Source: Anastrepha obliqua
Lineage: Eukaryota > Arthropoda > Insecta > Diptera > Tephritidae
Assembly: GCF_027943255.1 (NCBI RefSeq)
Contig: NC_072895.1
Location: 34,136,001 to 34,200,000 of the forward strand
DNA: 64,000 nucleotides
Direction: 5' to 3'
Part shown: positions 35,959 through 49,029 of the stretch, piece by piece
Numbering within the stretch: position 1 is the stretch's first letter
How the letters are laid out: each line of letters starts with the position of its first letter
Notes under the pieces: model-generated
Database searches by the model: none
What the model was told of the DNA's origin: nothing
What the model saw: the letters and a program-made list of their open reading frames with translations, nothing else
Program-made: the position numbers and the translations under genes

Positions 35959-37547
35959 TGTTTTATATTCAACACAGGCGTCGTATGAACAGGTTAGAAA
36001 CTAAAAGTGTGGTCAAGTTGATGAAGCCTCTATGAAAACCAACTATGTATTTATTTTTGTTCAATTACTACAGGAGCTAGTAGCCACACGTGACTTATCG
36101 TGTGTACGAACGGCGTTCGACTGATTTTGCAGCGCATGACCAACGTGCGACCTGCATGTGCCGGCATATCCTGAACCCTTGCTCTGCTTTCACCATATCC
36201 TGCACTACGCTAGTCGTAGCGCCGCCAATAAAATCTAAACTCAAACCAACCCCTCGCTATACGCAAATATGTGCCGACGGCCGGCTTTACCAACAAAGGT
36301 GGTGACAACCAACCCACCGCCCGAGGCTGTGCAGCAGTAAAGCGAGCGTTGACCGGCACTGGCAGTGCCAAACAATGAACGAGTCGCAGTCGACGGCGAC
36401 AGCGACAGCGAAGGATGCGGTAGAAGATTGGCCATAAAGGGTTCGAGCGGAGAGCACATCGATCCTCGACAAAGAGCAAACAATGAGAGTGTGTAAAGCA
36501 TATGTTCTCTCAGTATCACTTCGCTATTGGTGAATTGTTGTGGTGGTAAATACTGGCTCATTCATATGCATAATGTGCGTGTATGTGTGTATGTATGTGC
36601 TTATCTACATAGAACTATAAAGGCGCACTCACCTGGGGGTTTGTGCTGCAGCTAAGTGAGAGCATAACGAGATGCAAGGTGCTTCTTGTTAACTTTTGTT
36701 ATTGCTACTACCGTTAAATACATATAATACACACACACACATGTACAAATCTAAATAGTTGCGCACATATTCACGTGGATTTGTATGTGTGGCCTATTCA
36801 AACAATGATTGGCGCTTGTTGATTGACATGATGCACTGGTGGTCGGCTGTTTCGATGCTGCAGCCGCCGTAGCCACTTGACATATCTCGGAAAACAAAGC
36901 CCAGACTTGTGCCGCTGCCGCCGTTACCGTCATGGGCGCTGCCTTTCTGCGCCGGCCTATTTATCTACATATGTATCTCCTGCTGCTGGGCGCATGCAAA
37001 CGCGTGGAGCACGCGACATGAACCAACGTCGGTCGTGTGCGGCCCCAACAAGTGAATTGGCCTACATCTGTTGCCCACTTTTCAAGGCCGTATTGTATAA
37101 CCGTACACTCTCCAAAGATTATCTGGAGTTTGTGTCCTACAAACAGGTGTCTGCGTGCTTGCCAAAATGTAAATACATAAATCCCTGATGGTGAGTTCAA
37201 TAAAAGGAGCATTTTATGAAATCTGAAACTGTGTATTTGCACGCGACTAGGTCAATCCGAAATATGTGTACTCCTTCTGTATGTATGTAAGTATAAAATG
37301 TTTAATTTGGGAATTTCATTCAACTTAGTAAGTCCCTTGAATTATTTTGCCCAAAACAGAATTTAACATTTCTGGTAAGATGAGGAAATATTGACATTGA
37401 ACGTTTGAAAATTTAAGCAAAGTAAAAACTTGGATAAGTTACCGATGCTTCGAGATTTATTGCTGCTACAGATTATGGCAGACTTGGCGTCATCCCCATG
37501 CCAAATAACCTGGTAACACAAATAAAAATATAAAAATAAATACATGG
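35959..37547 (-). promoter_or_regulatory. Hey 5' flank (5' UTR and promoter region)
   Basis: Upstream of the Hey ATG. Contains GC-richer sequence than its surroundings (36090-36460) and CA/TG microsatellites. The transcription start was not located. The several short open frames here lack protein-like features. Confidence 0.35.
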
Positions 37548-37601
37548 CGCGTACCTACGCACTCCCAATGGTAGACGCGCACCAACCATTTGGCAACGGC
37601 G
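37548..37601 (-). repeat. SINE head fragment, target of the Transib-like insertion
   Basis: The minus strand matches the tRNA-like head of the SINE family (GCGTCTACCATTGGGAGTGC). It continues beyond the insertion at 38427 with GCCGCC. Confidence 0.6.
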
Positions 37602-38421
37602 CACACTGGGGATTTTGCGGAAAAAAGTCAAATTTGCAACATACCACCTACGCAATGTTTAATGGTATTTCTAAATTCCAGAATAGAACCAACAATAAAA
37701 TCAAAAAGAATTACTAAACTCCGACTTACAGTTTTTTTTTTATAGATATGTATGTCAAAAGTATAATTTTTTTATTGTATTGAACTGACTAAGAAAAAAC
37801 TTCAAAGCCCAAGGTGGTTTTTTTTCTTTTTGCTTGAGCTGACTTCCAATTTTTATTTTTCATTTAGGGTACGATATTTTTATATATTTTAGCCGGAAGA
37901 ACAAAGGCTGTGAAGCATTTGATTATCTATTTATAATTAATTTTACGAAAAAAAAAAAATCATATTCCTTCATATTCTTGGATCTGCACGTTGAGCTACA
38001 TTTACCTACGGTCAGAAACTAGTATCAGCGTGTTGCTTAATAGCGTCTCTTTCAGTTTTAATCAATTGCAGGTGCCACCAGGCGCCACTGATTATTTTTT
38101 GGCAATGATAATAACTAAACGCTTTCTAGTGTTTGCATAATGATAACGAAACACTTTTAATTTTGTTTTGACATTTTGAGGGTAATTCAGAATTATGAAC
38201 TTACATATATCCTGTGCGTAAATATTTGCTGGCTTATATTAATAAAAAAAAAAAATTTATGAATTAAAAAAAAAAAAAATTTTTTAAATTTAAAAAAAAA
38301 ATAGTTTTTAGACATGTTCTTTTCATACACAAATATATACAACTTCGTTAGTAGTAAAAATGTAAATATTTTTTGGGATGTATACTTTTTTCCGCATCTC
38401 TGTACAAAAATCCCCAGTGTG
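37602..38421. mobile_element. Transib-like non-autonomous transposon with 12/23-spaced termini
   Basis: Flanked by 5-bp CGGCG (37597-37601, 38422-38426), the target type known for Transib. Both ends begin CACACTGGGGATTTT. Left: CACACTG, 12 bp, AAAAAAGTC (37602-37629). Right (complement): CACACTG, 23 bp, AAAAAAGTA (38421-38383). The two differ by an exact 11-bp insertion in the spacer. No coding capacity inside. Transib transposase is the relative of RAG1, whose signal sequences have heptamer-12/23-nonamer layout (established). Confidence 0.85.
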
Positions 38422-38544
38422 CGGCGGCCGCCTGTTAATATTTATATTAGTGAAAGTAATTCGAAACTTATATTTTTCAATTGAAACAATTTGGATTAGA
38501 AGGGATGTTTTTTCTCCTAGAACAAACGTGTAGCGGTTACATCA

Positions 38545-39430
38545 TCATCATCAACATTTTCCTCTAACTTCTGTGGGAGCATAGGGCCGAGGTGAGACAT
38601 CTGAACCGAGTTCGACTTTTTGCTGACTCCTTTATCTCCAGCCATGATTTACCAGCATTCTCTGCCTCCTTCAATACAGTGCGACGCCATGACGTTTTAG
38701 GTCTTCCCCTTTACCGGCTGCCCTGAGGATTCCAGTCAAGTGCGTAGCAACAGATTTGTCCGAGAGGTTTCCGTAAAGTGTGCCCTATCCAGCCCCATTT
38801 ACGCCTTTTTATTATTGTAGCGACTGGATGGATGTTACAGCGTTGGTATGATGACGAGTTGCTTATAGTGTTGGGCTATCAAATTTTGGGAATGCGACGC
38901 AATACTTTATAAAGGCTTGTAACTTACTTGTAAGGCTGTCGCTAACTAGCCATGTCTCGCACCCATATAAGAAAATTGTGAGAACATTGGATTCGTACAA
39001 GTTCAATTTTGTGTTTACTGATAAAATGGTTGAACTCCAGATTTTTCGTAAGCTAGCGAAAGCTCCAGCGCTTTTTGCTAATCTGGATTCTATGTCTTTC
39101 TTTGCACCACCATCCATCGTAATCTCTTTCAAAGTATTGAAAGAGTCGACAAGTTCAATTTTCTCTCCTTCTATAACAAAATTTGAGGATATATTGGCAG
39201 TTATTTTCATTGCCTTTGTCTTTTGAATGTTTATTTTCAACCCATATAGTGTGGCTTCGCTTGCTAGGCCACAAAGTTTTCCTTGGTTATTAGTGTGTTT
39301 CGTTGAGAGTAAACAAAAGTCATCAGCATAATCAAGATCTTCGAGATGCTCCGAGAAAGTCGATTGGATGCCGCGGAGTTTGCCATCGAGAGACTTATGC
39401 AGAACATTGTTGAGGACTAGCAGAAAAGTA
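38545..39430 (-). mobile_element. Non-LTR retrotransposon 3' fragment (family A)
   Basis: Minus strand: LEDLDYADDFCLLS (RT catalytic motif near 39320), KINIQKTKAMKI, RLAKSAGAFASLRKIW and YGCETWLVSD, decaying to the 3' end near 38560. The same family occurs at 52560-53573 and 53935-54366. Confidence 0.8.
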
Positions 39431-39439
39431 TAGGCGGTT

Positions 39440-40560
39440 AGAAGTTATAGGTAGGTAGGTAGGTGAAATGGTTGAAGTGCCAGTCTGGCATTCCTCAAGT
39501 AGCATTCCTCCAACAGGCAGATATCTACAGCCAGCCCGATCCGAATGTAGAATATTGATGAGATTTAGGTTGGCACAGTACTCCAGGCTATCGAAGAAAG
39601 GAGAACCCAGTGACCCTAATCGTCTAGTTGCCAAACCCAGACATTTACAGAGAAAGTGCTAAACACTCTCCATCTCTGGAAGTTCCCACAACTTCTGCAA
39701 TGGCAATTAAATGATAAACCAAACTTATCCGGGTGTGTGCCGATCATCCAATGACCGGTAAATACAGCTACGAGTTTGGAAATTGAATGGCGTATAGTCC
39801 CCAGAACTTTCTGAGTTCTCCTACTATTGTACTGCGGCCAAAGGGTTTTAGAAAAGCACACGAAGAAATTTCCTCTTCTGCGCTTTTCTGAGAAATAAGT
39901 TGTACAATTCCTTTTAACAACAGTCACGGGGGTGCCGATGACCGGGTAGTAGGGCTCTGAGAACAATTCAGTTCCCTGCCTGGCGAGCTCATCAGCAATT
40001 TCAATTCTCTCTATGTTCCCATGTCCTGAAATTTAGATCAGAGAAATGAGATTTGATCGCCTCCTTACGTATCTGTACTACGGCGTCGTCAGAGCCTTGA
40101 TCGCGGCTTGACTATGGTAAAATATGTTAATATCTCCCTCGCTCCCATGTTCCCTAAGCATTTTGTCGACCTGCAGGATAGAAAAGACTTCTGCCTGAAA
40201 AACGTTAGCAGTATTCACAATTTTAAGGAAATAGCTAAATTTTCTTATTTAGATATGCTTCGACTCACGATTCCATCCATGAGCCGTCAGTGAAGACATA
40301 TTAGAAAAGATTGCCCCAGCACGACCCTCAAATTCCAGTTTGCGGATAGAGAGATCTGTCCGAAGTTCAGAGAAATACGGTTTTAACTGCGCAAAAATGC
40401 TTCCATGTCCATTGGAACATTCCCTCCAGAGGCCAACTTCCTTTAACCTAACAACACTTCGAGGAAATAACGTAAAAGGCTGTGGGAAGTAAGTGCAAAA
40501 CGACATTCAGAGCAGCAGAACTTAACCCAGTTTTACATGCGCCGGCGATGTCAATATATG
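39440..40560 (-). mobile_element. Non-LTR fragment with RNase H region (LOA/R1-type)
   Basis: Minus strand: YVFTDGSWMES near 40280 (first RNase H Asp), ISGHGNIERIEIADELARQG, and a terminal LTGHWMIG...HCRSCG-type region. The plus-strand (TAGG)n run at 39448-39464 is probably its 3' tail. Frame broken. Confidence 0.7.
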
Positions 40561-41230
40561 CAGCCTTTTACATCCTTCCCAGTTTAAATATTACTCGTAT
40601 AGCCCCTCCAAGGTTTTGTTCCAGTGATAAGCAAACCAATTTTGTTCACCGATCTTAGCAGCGTCAAATCGTTGGTCAGCCGGTTGTAGTGTGAAATTCA
40701 TTCTTCCTCACTTACCTATAATAAAAATATCTCTGTGAGGCACATAGCAGCACCCTCAACATGCAACAACAGACAAATAGATAAGCTTTTTTGTAGGTGG
40801 GCATTAATACACCGTGCAACAGTGAATGTTATCCAGGAAAAACTTCATACGCACGTGAAAGTAGAAATTTTATATAGTTTTGCTGCTAACTCTGTTTTTA
40901 ATTTTCTCGTGAATTTCATTTTAAATTTTAGAGGGCTTTAAAGTTTCAAAGAACAAATATTCATTAAAAATAAATTATATACCTACACTCACTCTATGAT
41001 ATTAGCATGGGTATCAAATGAAATAGGATATACTGAGCTATTAGGAAAACCTTTCAAATTCATTCTTTTGCTATTTTTTTAATAGCTGGATATATCTTCT
41101 TTCGTTTGATATCTACATATGTATAATAATATTTATCATAAAGTGAGTGTAAGTATTTCAAACAATGCTTTGAAAATTTAGCACTTTTTAACTTAAAAGT
41201 CTGAACTGAATCTTAAACGGACAAACTTTC
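40561..41230. other. Unassigned spacer
   Basis: AT-rich. No coding or repeat structure recognised. Confidence 0.35.
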
Positions 41231-42310
41231 TGCTTGGATTCAACAGATCAACTACCATCCATCACAGGTTTTATAACGGGTCACTGCGCTATTGACACCC
41301 TAGCCAGTAGAATGGGTGTACCTCACAATGACTTCTGCAGGAGTTGTGGAGATGGAGAAGAAATTGAGTCGGTACAACACTACCTTTGTGAATGTCCTGC
41401 ACTTCAAAGAAGCCGTGCGATTATTTCTTTGATGAACTGGGAAATTTGCAAAATGCCTCACTGGAGGGAGAGGATCTAAGTGTCCTAGACAAGCAACCTG
41501 GTTAACCTATCCCAACTTTAAAACCCTACTCCAAGAATGAAATAGGGTCTGGAGCCGGATGGTACATACACGATAGTAATAAGTATCATTATGCTTTGTG
41601 GCAAATGGCAACTGTTTTCTAAACGGAAATTTTTGCCATCCTGAAAGCAGCCGAATGGATAATCGAGAGGAGATGGAGCGGGAAACATATTGGAGTTTTT
41701 ATTGACAGTCAGGCTGCACTGAAGGCACTGGAGAAGGCGAATCAAACTTCAAAGATTGTTCAAGAATCTAAGAAGAAGCTTAATTCTGCCGCAAGTCAGA
41801 ACAGGTTTGTACTTATATGGGATCCAGGACACTTCGGTGTTTAAGGAAACGAGATTGCCGTTGAATTGGACAACCGTGGATCAGCGATTCCCCCACAAGG
41901 GCCAGAGCCAATAATCGGAATCATTTCCGCAGGTAATATGAATCGGATGAGCGATTATGTAGGCAATTTACAAAACAGCGATGGTTCGGTCTAGAACGCT
42001 GCAGAACTGCGATGTGTTTTGTGACAAGCCCAAACAGAAAACTGTAGGACTTTCTTCTAAAACTTGGAAGGAAAGACGTTCGGTTGATGGTCGATATTAT
42101 TACAGGACACAATCCATGGGGTCAGCATATGCCCACCATTGGAATCATTGAGAGCCCAATGTGCCTGTCTTGCTTGGAAAAGGCGGATAGCTGGAGGATA
42201 TTTACAGATTTACCAAAGAATTTGGAAAATTCTCACAGGACTAACTACCTCCGTCTTTGTCTCTATTCTTTCCTATCTCTTTCTCTGATCCTTTTCTCCT
42301 TTCCTTGACT
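41231..42310 (+). mobile_element. Two joined LOA/R1-type non-LTR fragments
   Basis: 41234-41479 encodes ITGHCAIDTLASRMG...DFCRSCGDGEEIESVQHYLCECP, the C-terminal zinc-knuckle-like region. From about 41640 a second piece reads an RNase H domain (GVFIDSQAALKAL, LIWDPGHFGV, GNEIAVEL) and its own terminal Cys region (MCLSCLEKADS). Both are degenerate. Confidence 0.7.
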
Positions 42311-42426
42311 AACTACCCTCTTTCCAGAGCTCTAAATACAATGGTCTTTTTAGCCTGCTTGTATTAGAAGCCACCAAATCTCTTGTTACTTCTTGGCTCG
42401 ACCAATTCTAATTTCTAACCCTTTAA

Positions 42427-42940
42427 GGGGTCATATCCGGTAACCCCTCGAAAAAAAAGGACGCCCGCGTAGTCAGCATAACTACTGACAGGATCATCAA
42501 AAATGAAAATATAAAAATAAGTGTTTTAGTTAAGACCCTAAACTCGTGCTTGAACGAAGGAAAGAAAAAAGTAAAAATTTGAATTTTGGCAGACATTTTT
42601 CGAAAAAAATTAAAATTTCGGTCAAATTTCCTTAACATTTTGTTTTAAATAGTTGTAATTGAAAAAAAAAAAAAACAAAATCCGAACACCTGTGTAAAAT
42701 TTCATCAAGATCGGTTGAGTCGTTTTCGAGAACATTTGACAACCGACTTTTAAAACACGGTTCCGAGGAAAACGCGTTTAAAGTGTTGAGTAACAAGCTT
42801 GGAGCGCACACATTCCAAAGGCTGTATCTCCGAAACTATTATTCGGATCGACTTGAAAATTTAGGATAATATTCTTGAGATGTTGTAATAAGCCAAAAAA
42901 AAAAATAGATTTTTTGAACTCACGAAACCCATGTAACCCC
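42427..42940. mobile_element. TTAA-flanked element, family GGGGTCATATCCGG
   Basis: TTAA at 42423-42426 and 42941-42944. Weak TIR: GGGG on one side and GGGGTTACATGGG as complement on the other. Box GAGGAAAACGCGTTTAAAGT at 42765-42784. 514 bp, no coding. Confidence 0.7.
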
Positions 42941-42944
42941 TTAA

Positions 42945-45357
42945 ATATTAAATTTATGAGAAAATTAAAAACTGTTAAGCAAAAATACTATAAAAAATCT
43001 ATTGTTTCACCTGCATGCGAATTTTGTCCGTATATTTAAAAACGTAATTTTTGTCGCACAGTGCTATAGTGGAACACATTGAGCTCCCAATTAAATTTCA
43101 AACTACTTAAAAACATTTTCCACAGCGATCGCATCGCCAATATTGATTTCGAACAATGAACGTTAATTAAATATATCGTTGCAATTATGTTAAGGTCACG
43201 TCCATTTAAAATGGACCATTCAAGTGGGCGCAATATCAAAAGTGCAACGATAATTCACTTAAGGGCGAGTATGCCATTCTGCTATCATTTCGGCCCGCAT
43301 TCCTGAATTATTTATTATACACAATATTTGCAATCATAAATAATTTAAATTTTGCACTTGTCAATGTGTTTCAAATGCGATATTTTCGCAGTGTAAACGC
43401 AATAAAATGTAAATTAAGGTCATTGGAAATTCAGACCTACATTTAAGTGCCCACAAACTTCAACGGTTCACTCCAACAAGTTCAAGTAGAATATCTATGC
43501 ACATTTTCATGTTTATGCGCATTTTTCTTCTGACTAGTCTTTCTCTACAATTACCATATTTGTATGTGTGTATGTGTGCGTGTGTGCGTGTGCATGTGTT
43601 ATGTTAGAATAAAAATTCAACGCCACAGGGGATCAAATGGTCATTGTGTGTGATGCTCAACCACACGTCTATGTGCAATAACAAACAAGCAAGCACACAA
43701 CAACAACCACTCATTCATCTGTGGCTCACGAGTGGCTGAAGTAAGGGAATCGATACCTTGATAATGACTCGTCAAAGCCAATGCACCGATTGTCACTATA
43801 GCAGGATTCACGAACGTTTAAACGAAACAATGACGTGTTCGTTTGCAATTAAAAATTAAAATCAAATTGGCGAAACGTGCGCAAACGAGCATTTCGACTA
43901 GCTGAACAGTACATACAAACACACATACACGTACATACATACATACATATGTACGTGAATGCTTAGAATTAGTTGTGAATCAATCGCATAGAACGTATCA
44001 ATCATTCGATAATTATCGATGTTCAGTTTGCGTGCTGTGGGAATACTTGAAAGAGATCTCTACCCCTACTCATCCATACTCATCAATTCGCTGCATCACT
44101 CAATTGATTCCAACCTAAAAAACGTAATCAGGCAAAATTCAGTTAGTTAACAGTTGCACTTACCCCCTTTAACTCCTTTCCCCTTTTTTATGAATGTGTG
44201 GAGACCGCAAAGCTTCAAGGAATTGGTGAATTGGTGCATGTTTACTAAAACGAAGAGGTCTTTGTAATTTGTACATTTCTACTTTATCGTTCTTTTGTTT
44301 ATTGGCTTTCATCCGCCAGAGCCATTAAGTGATCAATTTTCACACGTCACCTATTTATTTGTCATAAAAACTTCGGTGCAATCGTAATTCCGCAAATATT
44401 TTAATCGCATATTCCACTTGGCACTTGGCTGTGACGAGTTCAAAGCACATACATTTGTATGCCTGTATGTACATATGTGTGGTGAAACAGTTAATATGTG
44501 TTTTTAAACTTATTATATTTTCGTTTTAAGCGTTTTTTTAAGTCGTCGAGAACGATTGTCGCCCCTTCCCACTTGAGTGATGTGACTAATTGCCTACAAA
44601 GAAGCATTTCATTTGGGTGTAATTCGAAACAAGTTTTTCATTTTACAATTACATCTGAGTTACAAATGAAATAGAAATGAAAAATACACAAATGAAATTT
44701 TTTAATTTCCAAAATACTCTCATGTGTGTGTGAATCTGGCAAACGGACAAAATGATACATACATACATCTGTGTGCATGCATATAAACATTTAAGTATGT
44801 ATGAGTTTAATTGATTTGTGGCATGCCACAAGCTTCAACATAATATTAGCTCCAGGAGAGTCACCAAAGTGTCATCGTTTTCCAACCAATTTCATGCCTG
44901 GGTACAGTTGTTGAGGTCACACAACATTTATAAAGTTGCTCTTTAAAAACCGCTTTGAAAAAAAAAATGATGCAAATTAGTTGCATAAATTAGAAAAGTT
45001 GTACTACCCTCATCAACAAACTTTTCATTAATCAAGAAAAGTCGTTTTTTCTCAAAAAAGTTTGGTTACACAACCATAGCTCAAGGCTACTCAACTCGGC
45101 GCCCTATAAAACGCTCTACAATAAACTAAGAAAATAATTTTTTATTTGATATTTTCACAATTAACTAAGTTTTCTTAAAGGCGCATCTGACGCTGTCAAA
45201 CGCTTAAGTCCAGAGCTATCCAAAGAAGATTCGTGCCCAGGATTGTAAAGCAATGGGCCGATTGCATACAGTCTGTCTAATAGAAGCGCCACCACCATAA
45301 CTATTTGACTAATTCGATTTTAACATATTGCATTGAATGGACTTACAATATTCATTA
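42945..45357. other. Intergenic, upstream side of Hey
   Basis: Relatively free of recognised transposons. CATA/TG microsatellites at 43560-43600 and 43915-43950. TGTGGGAAT (44036-44044) fits a Su(H) core. No genes recognised. Confidence 0.4.
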
Positions 45358-46584
45358 CAGGGTCCGGCACTCGAAGTGTAACCAATTAAAAAGGGCATAC
45401 ATTTAGTTTGGAAAATTACTTTTATTCAATTCAACGTAAAAAATGTATGAAAATAATACAAAATTAAGAATCAATTTTATTTTACTCCATATGACTACCT
45501 TTAACCTTGACTATGGCCTTGAGACGGTTCAGAAACGAATCGCAAGCTGTCCGAATGTGACTTGCAAGTATTTTGGCCCACTCGCGGACAATGGTTTCTT
45601 TCAGCGCCTCGAGACTGATGAATCTTTTAGTCCGGACTTTGCTCTCCAAAAGTACCCAAAGAGAATAATCCATCGAATTCTTGTCTGGTGAACCTGCGAG
45701 CCATTGTGCGGACGTTATGAAGCTCGGAGCTTTGTTTTTTAACCCAACTTGGTTCACTCGAGCTTTCTGAGACGGTGCCGAATAATGTTGAAACGTCCAT
45801 GATCTACCACCGAAATGTTTGTTTGCCCGCGGCTTCAAAGCAACCTACTTTCCCGATAATATTTTGCATTTACCTTGACGCCAGGCTCAACGAAAACGAT
45901 TGCAGAGCGCCCATCTGCGGTTACAGCGACCCAAACCATCACCTGTGGCGGGTGCTGCCTTCTGGTGGCCTCCAATCGATAGCTCAAATTCTCGTATGAA
46001 CGGTCGGTTAAATAAACGCTATCGTTTTGAGAGTTTACGAATTGCTCAATTTGAAAAATTTTCTCATCAGAAAACGCAATGTTTGAAAATTTACCGCCTT
46101 TGGCTAAGCGAAGCAACTCCTTCGCTTACTCGCCTTTTGGATCTTGTAAGGCTTGACTTTGAGAGCATATTTCATGCGGTGGATGCGACAGAAGGATATA
46201 TTCAGTTCTTTCGTCACCCGATTGGCACTTCGTCGGGGATTTCGCTCAATTTCTTCCTCACTTTTTGAACCATTTCACGTAGGGTTTGCGATGCTACCAG
46301 TATCATTGTAATGAGTACTGGTGCGATAAACAAAAACTTTATTTACTTTAAGGTGCTCGAGCTCACATACAATCGAAGGTTGTGATTTTCCAGCCAAATA
46401 TAATAGAATACGTTTGAAATCTATTACTGGTTTTCTTTTTTCGCATTTACTAGCGGCAAAATGCTTCCGCGCGCTTGTAAATAATACTCTGGACTGTAAT
46501 TTGGCCAACTAACAGACAGCTGATGCCTGTGCTTCAGCTGCGCGAGCGGTCTGAAGGTGGTTACACTTCGAGTGCCGGACCCTG
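45358..46584 (-). mobile_element. maT/IS630-like (DD37D-type) transposon, inactive
   Basis: TIR CAGGGTCCGGCACTCGAAGT at both ends; TA before the left end, CA after the right (mutated TA). Minus-strand transposase pieces: KFSNIAFSDEKIFQIEQF (first Asp), then WTFQHYSAPS where the family has QQD (second Asp replaced by Tyr), and SPDKNSMDYSLW with Asp 37 residues later. Frameshifts near 45836 and 46120. Confidence 0.83.
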
Positions 46585-46599
46585 CATATTCAATAAAAC

Positions 46600-48850
46600 G
46601 TATAGTCACCATCGTTTCACATCTTCGAGTCATACTTTGTGTTAATCTCTGCGCAAATTGTGGAGGTAATCGACTCCTAATCAACCAAATTTGCCATAAT
46701 CGCCCATATTTGCTTTCCTTCGAGTTTTTGCTTAACTATTCCCAAACATTTTCAATAGGGCGATCTGGCAATTAGGCGGCTGTGAAGGCCAATTCAACAT
46801 TTCAATCCCATTTTTCTGTTTACACTCTAGACAACTGCGGCTTCGTTGCTTGGGATTGTTGTCCTCTTGTAAAATCCAAGGTTGGTTACGAGGGGTGCCT
46901 TGTATATGTCGGGATTTGGCAACCCTGGTGTTGCAATCTGGCAACTGACAGCTGTATCGCAAAGTTTGACATTTTTTGGCTTATACGTACTCAGAACATT
47001 TTGAAATACCAGCGCTATTTGTGTTGTTTACAGTAACTTAAAAGATTCATCTCGGTCGAAAAATGGAATTAAATCGTGAACATTTTCGTGCGATTATTTT
47101 TAACAACTTTCGACGTGGATTAACTCAGCAACATTGCATGGATGAACTTAATTCATTTTTTGGCGATGAAGCTCCATCAAGGACCAGTGTTTATCGATGG
47201 TATGGTGAATTCAATCGCGGTCGTAGTTCACTCCAAGACGAATTTCGTGAAGGTCGTCCAAAATCAGTTGTTGTTCCGAAAACCATTGATGCTGTGCGCG
47301 AACTGATATTGCAAGATCGTCATGTGACCTATCGTGAGATTGAGACAATCTTAGGCATTAGTGTGACTAGCATACATTCAATATTGCATAAACATTTGAC
47401 TGTCAAAAAAATTTGTTCGCGTTGGATCCCACACAATTTGTCAATCGCTCAAAAAAAGGCTCCTGTCGATTGGTCGAAGGAAATGCTTAAAAAATACGAT
47501 CGCGGGGCTTCGAAACACATCTATGACATCGTAACAGGTGATGAATCATGGGCGTATGAGCCCGAAAGTAAACAGCAGTCGACTGTATGGGTGTTTCAAG
47601 ATGAGCCAAATCCAACAAAAGTGGTTCGCGCACGAAGCACTTCCAAGCAAATGGTCGCCTGTTTTTTCGGAAAAACTGGACATGTCGCAACCGTACCACT
47701 AGAACAACGCAGAACAGTAAATTCTGAGTGGTACACAACCATTTGTTTGCCAGTTGTCTTCCAAGAAATTAGGAAAACCAATCGCCAAGACGGATCACTC
47801 TTCACCAGGACAATGCGAGCTCTCACACATCGGCTCAAACAACTGCAGTTTTGAGCACCCCAAACATCCAATTAACATGTCATCCGCCGTATAGTCCTGA
47901 CTTGGCACCGAATGTCTTCTTTTTATTCCCGTACGTAAAAAACAAACGGAGAGGTCAACGTTTTTCGACACCTGAAGAAGCGGTTGTGACACTCGGAATG
48001 CATGTTTTGGAGGTACCTCATTCAGAGTGGCAAAAGTGCTTCGACAATTGGTTCAAACGCATGCAAAAGAGAATATTTTGAAAAACAATAAAGTGATTTT
48101 CGATGATTAAAATTTGTTTTTGTTATCTAATCCCGACATATAAAAGGCACCTCTCGTATTTCTTTCAAACACCTTCGCAGCTGGCAATGATAATTTTCGG
48201 TACATTTTATTCATGAAAACTGCATTCGAATTGGCGGTAAACACAAGTAAACGCCTAAATCTTTTTTTGAAGAAGCAACCCAAAACATGAATCTTAACTG
48301 AATGCCTAACAGTTCGTTAAAGTTCTCCGTAGTTATCGGTAGTACACCAGGACTACCTGCAATTATTCGCCCAAAAGGAAGACTCATCCGTGAATATTAC
48401 GTTTGCCCACTTCCTTTCTCAATTTGCCTTAGCCTATGCAAGTATTTTCCAATGTGCTCCAGCATTTGAGGTCTTCTGCCCGTAAACATCCTCGAATCGT
48501 GACTTTAGATACATTAACACCACTTTTCCTTGAAACTGCTTCAGCTTCACTCAACGATAAGTTAAATCGTTCTCTACATATGCCCACACATACATAAATG
48601 ACCTTCTGATCTTGCTTTGGAAAGGGTTTTTTTTTGCCACATCCGGGAGAGTCGTCAATGTTTTTAACTTCGGAATACCATTGGGTCCATGTATTTATGA
48701 ACGTGTTCGCCTTTTTCAAATATTTTGCTGCAAATGTGCGTAACAACTTTAGACCTTTAGGAACACTGCTTCAGATCGTTTTTCATACGTGGAACTCATT
48801 TTCTAACCGAACTCTGAGCTTGAATTTTGCTGGTCACGCTTCCATTACAC
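46600..48850 (-). mobile_element. Tc1-like transposon relic, split by mariner copy 2
   Basis: Minus strand: N-terminal region AAKYLKKANTFINTWTQWYS and SGVNVSKVTIRGCL (48429-48746), and a catalytic region ILQEDNNPKQRSR...LNWPSQPPNC (46740-46890) on the far side of the mariner. Ends not determined. Confidence 0.7.
46889..48156 (+). mobile_element. mariner (DD34D), copy 2
   Basis: TA at 46887-46888 and 48157-48158; same TIR as copy 1. The transposase starts at ATG 47063. Lesions differ from copy 1: codon 36-region is intact, but six bases are missing after GDESW and one A is lost near 47786, which shifts the frame just before HQDNASSHT. The rest (47851-48081) continues in another frame. By eye the copies are very similar. 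Confidence 0.93.
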
Positions 48851-49029
48851 AGACTGTATGTATCCAAGAAAATTTGTTTACTAACACTTAGAGAACGATC
48901 AAAACATCGATTTCTACAGCCAAACCGAACCGAACTGCGACCAATTCCAGCCGAAGGTGAACCGAATATTTCAGAGGATCCAAATAATAACCAAACAATG
49001 ATTTTTTTAAAATCCGGTATTTTTATTAA

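Noticed and set aside
36090..37242. Several short frames upstream of Hey
   Set aside because: Low complexity or Arg/Ala-rich from GC-rich DNA; no start context or similarity.
44036..44044. Upstream Su(H) site TGTGGGAAT as a Hey enhancer
   Set aside because: Single short motif 8 kb away; similar hits occur inside transposons (about 40484, 52087), so it has no weight alone.
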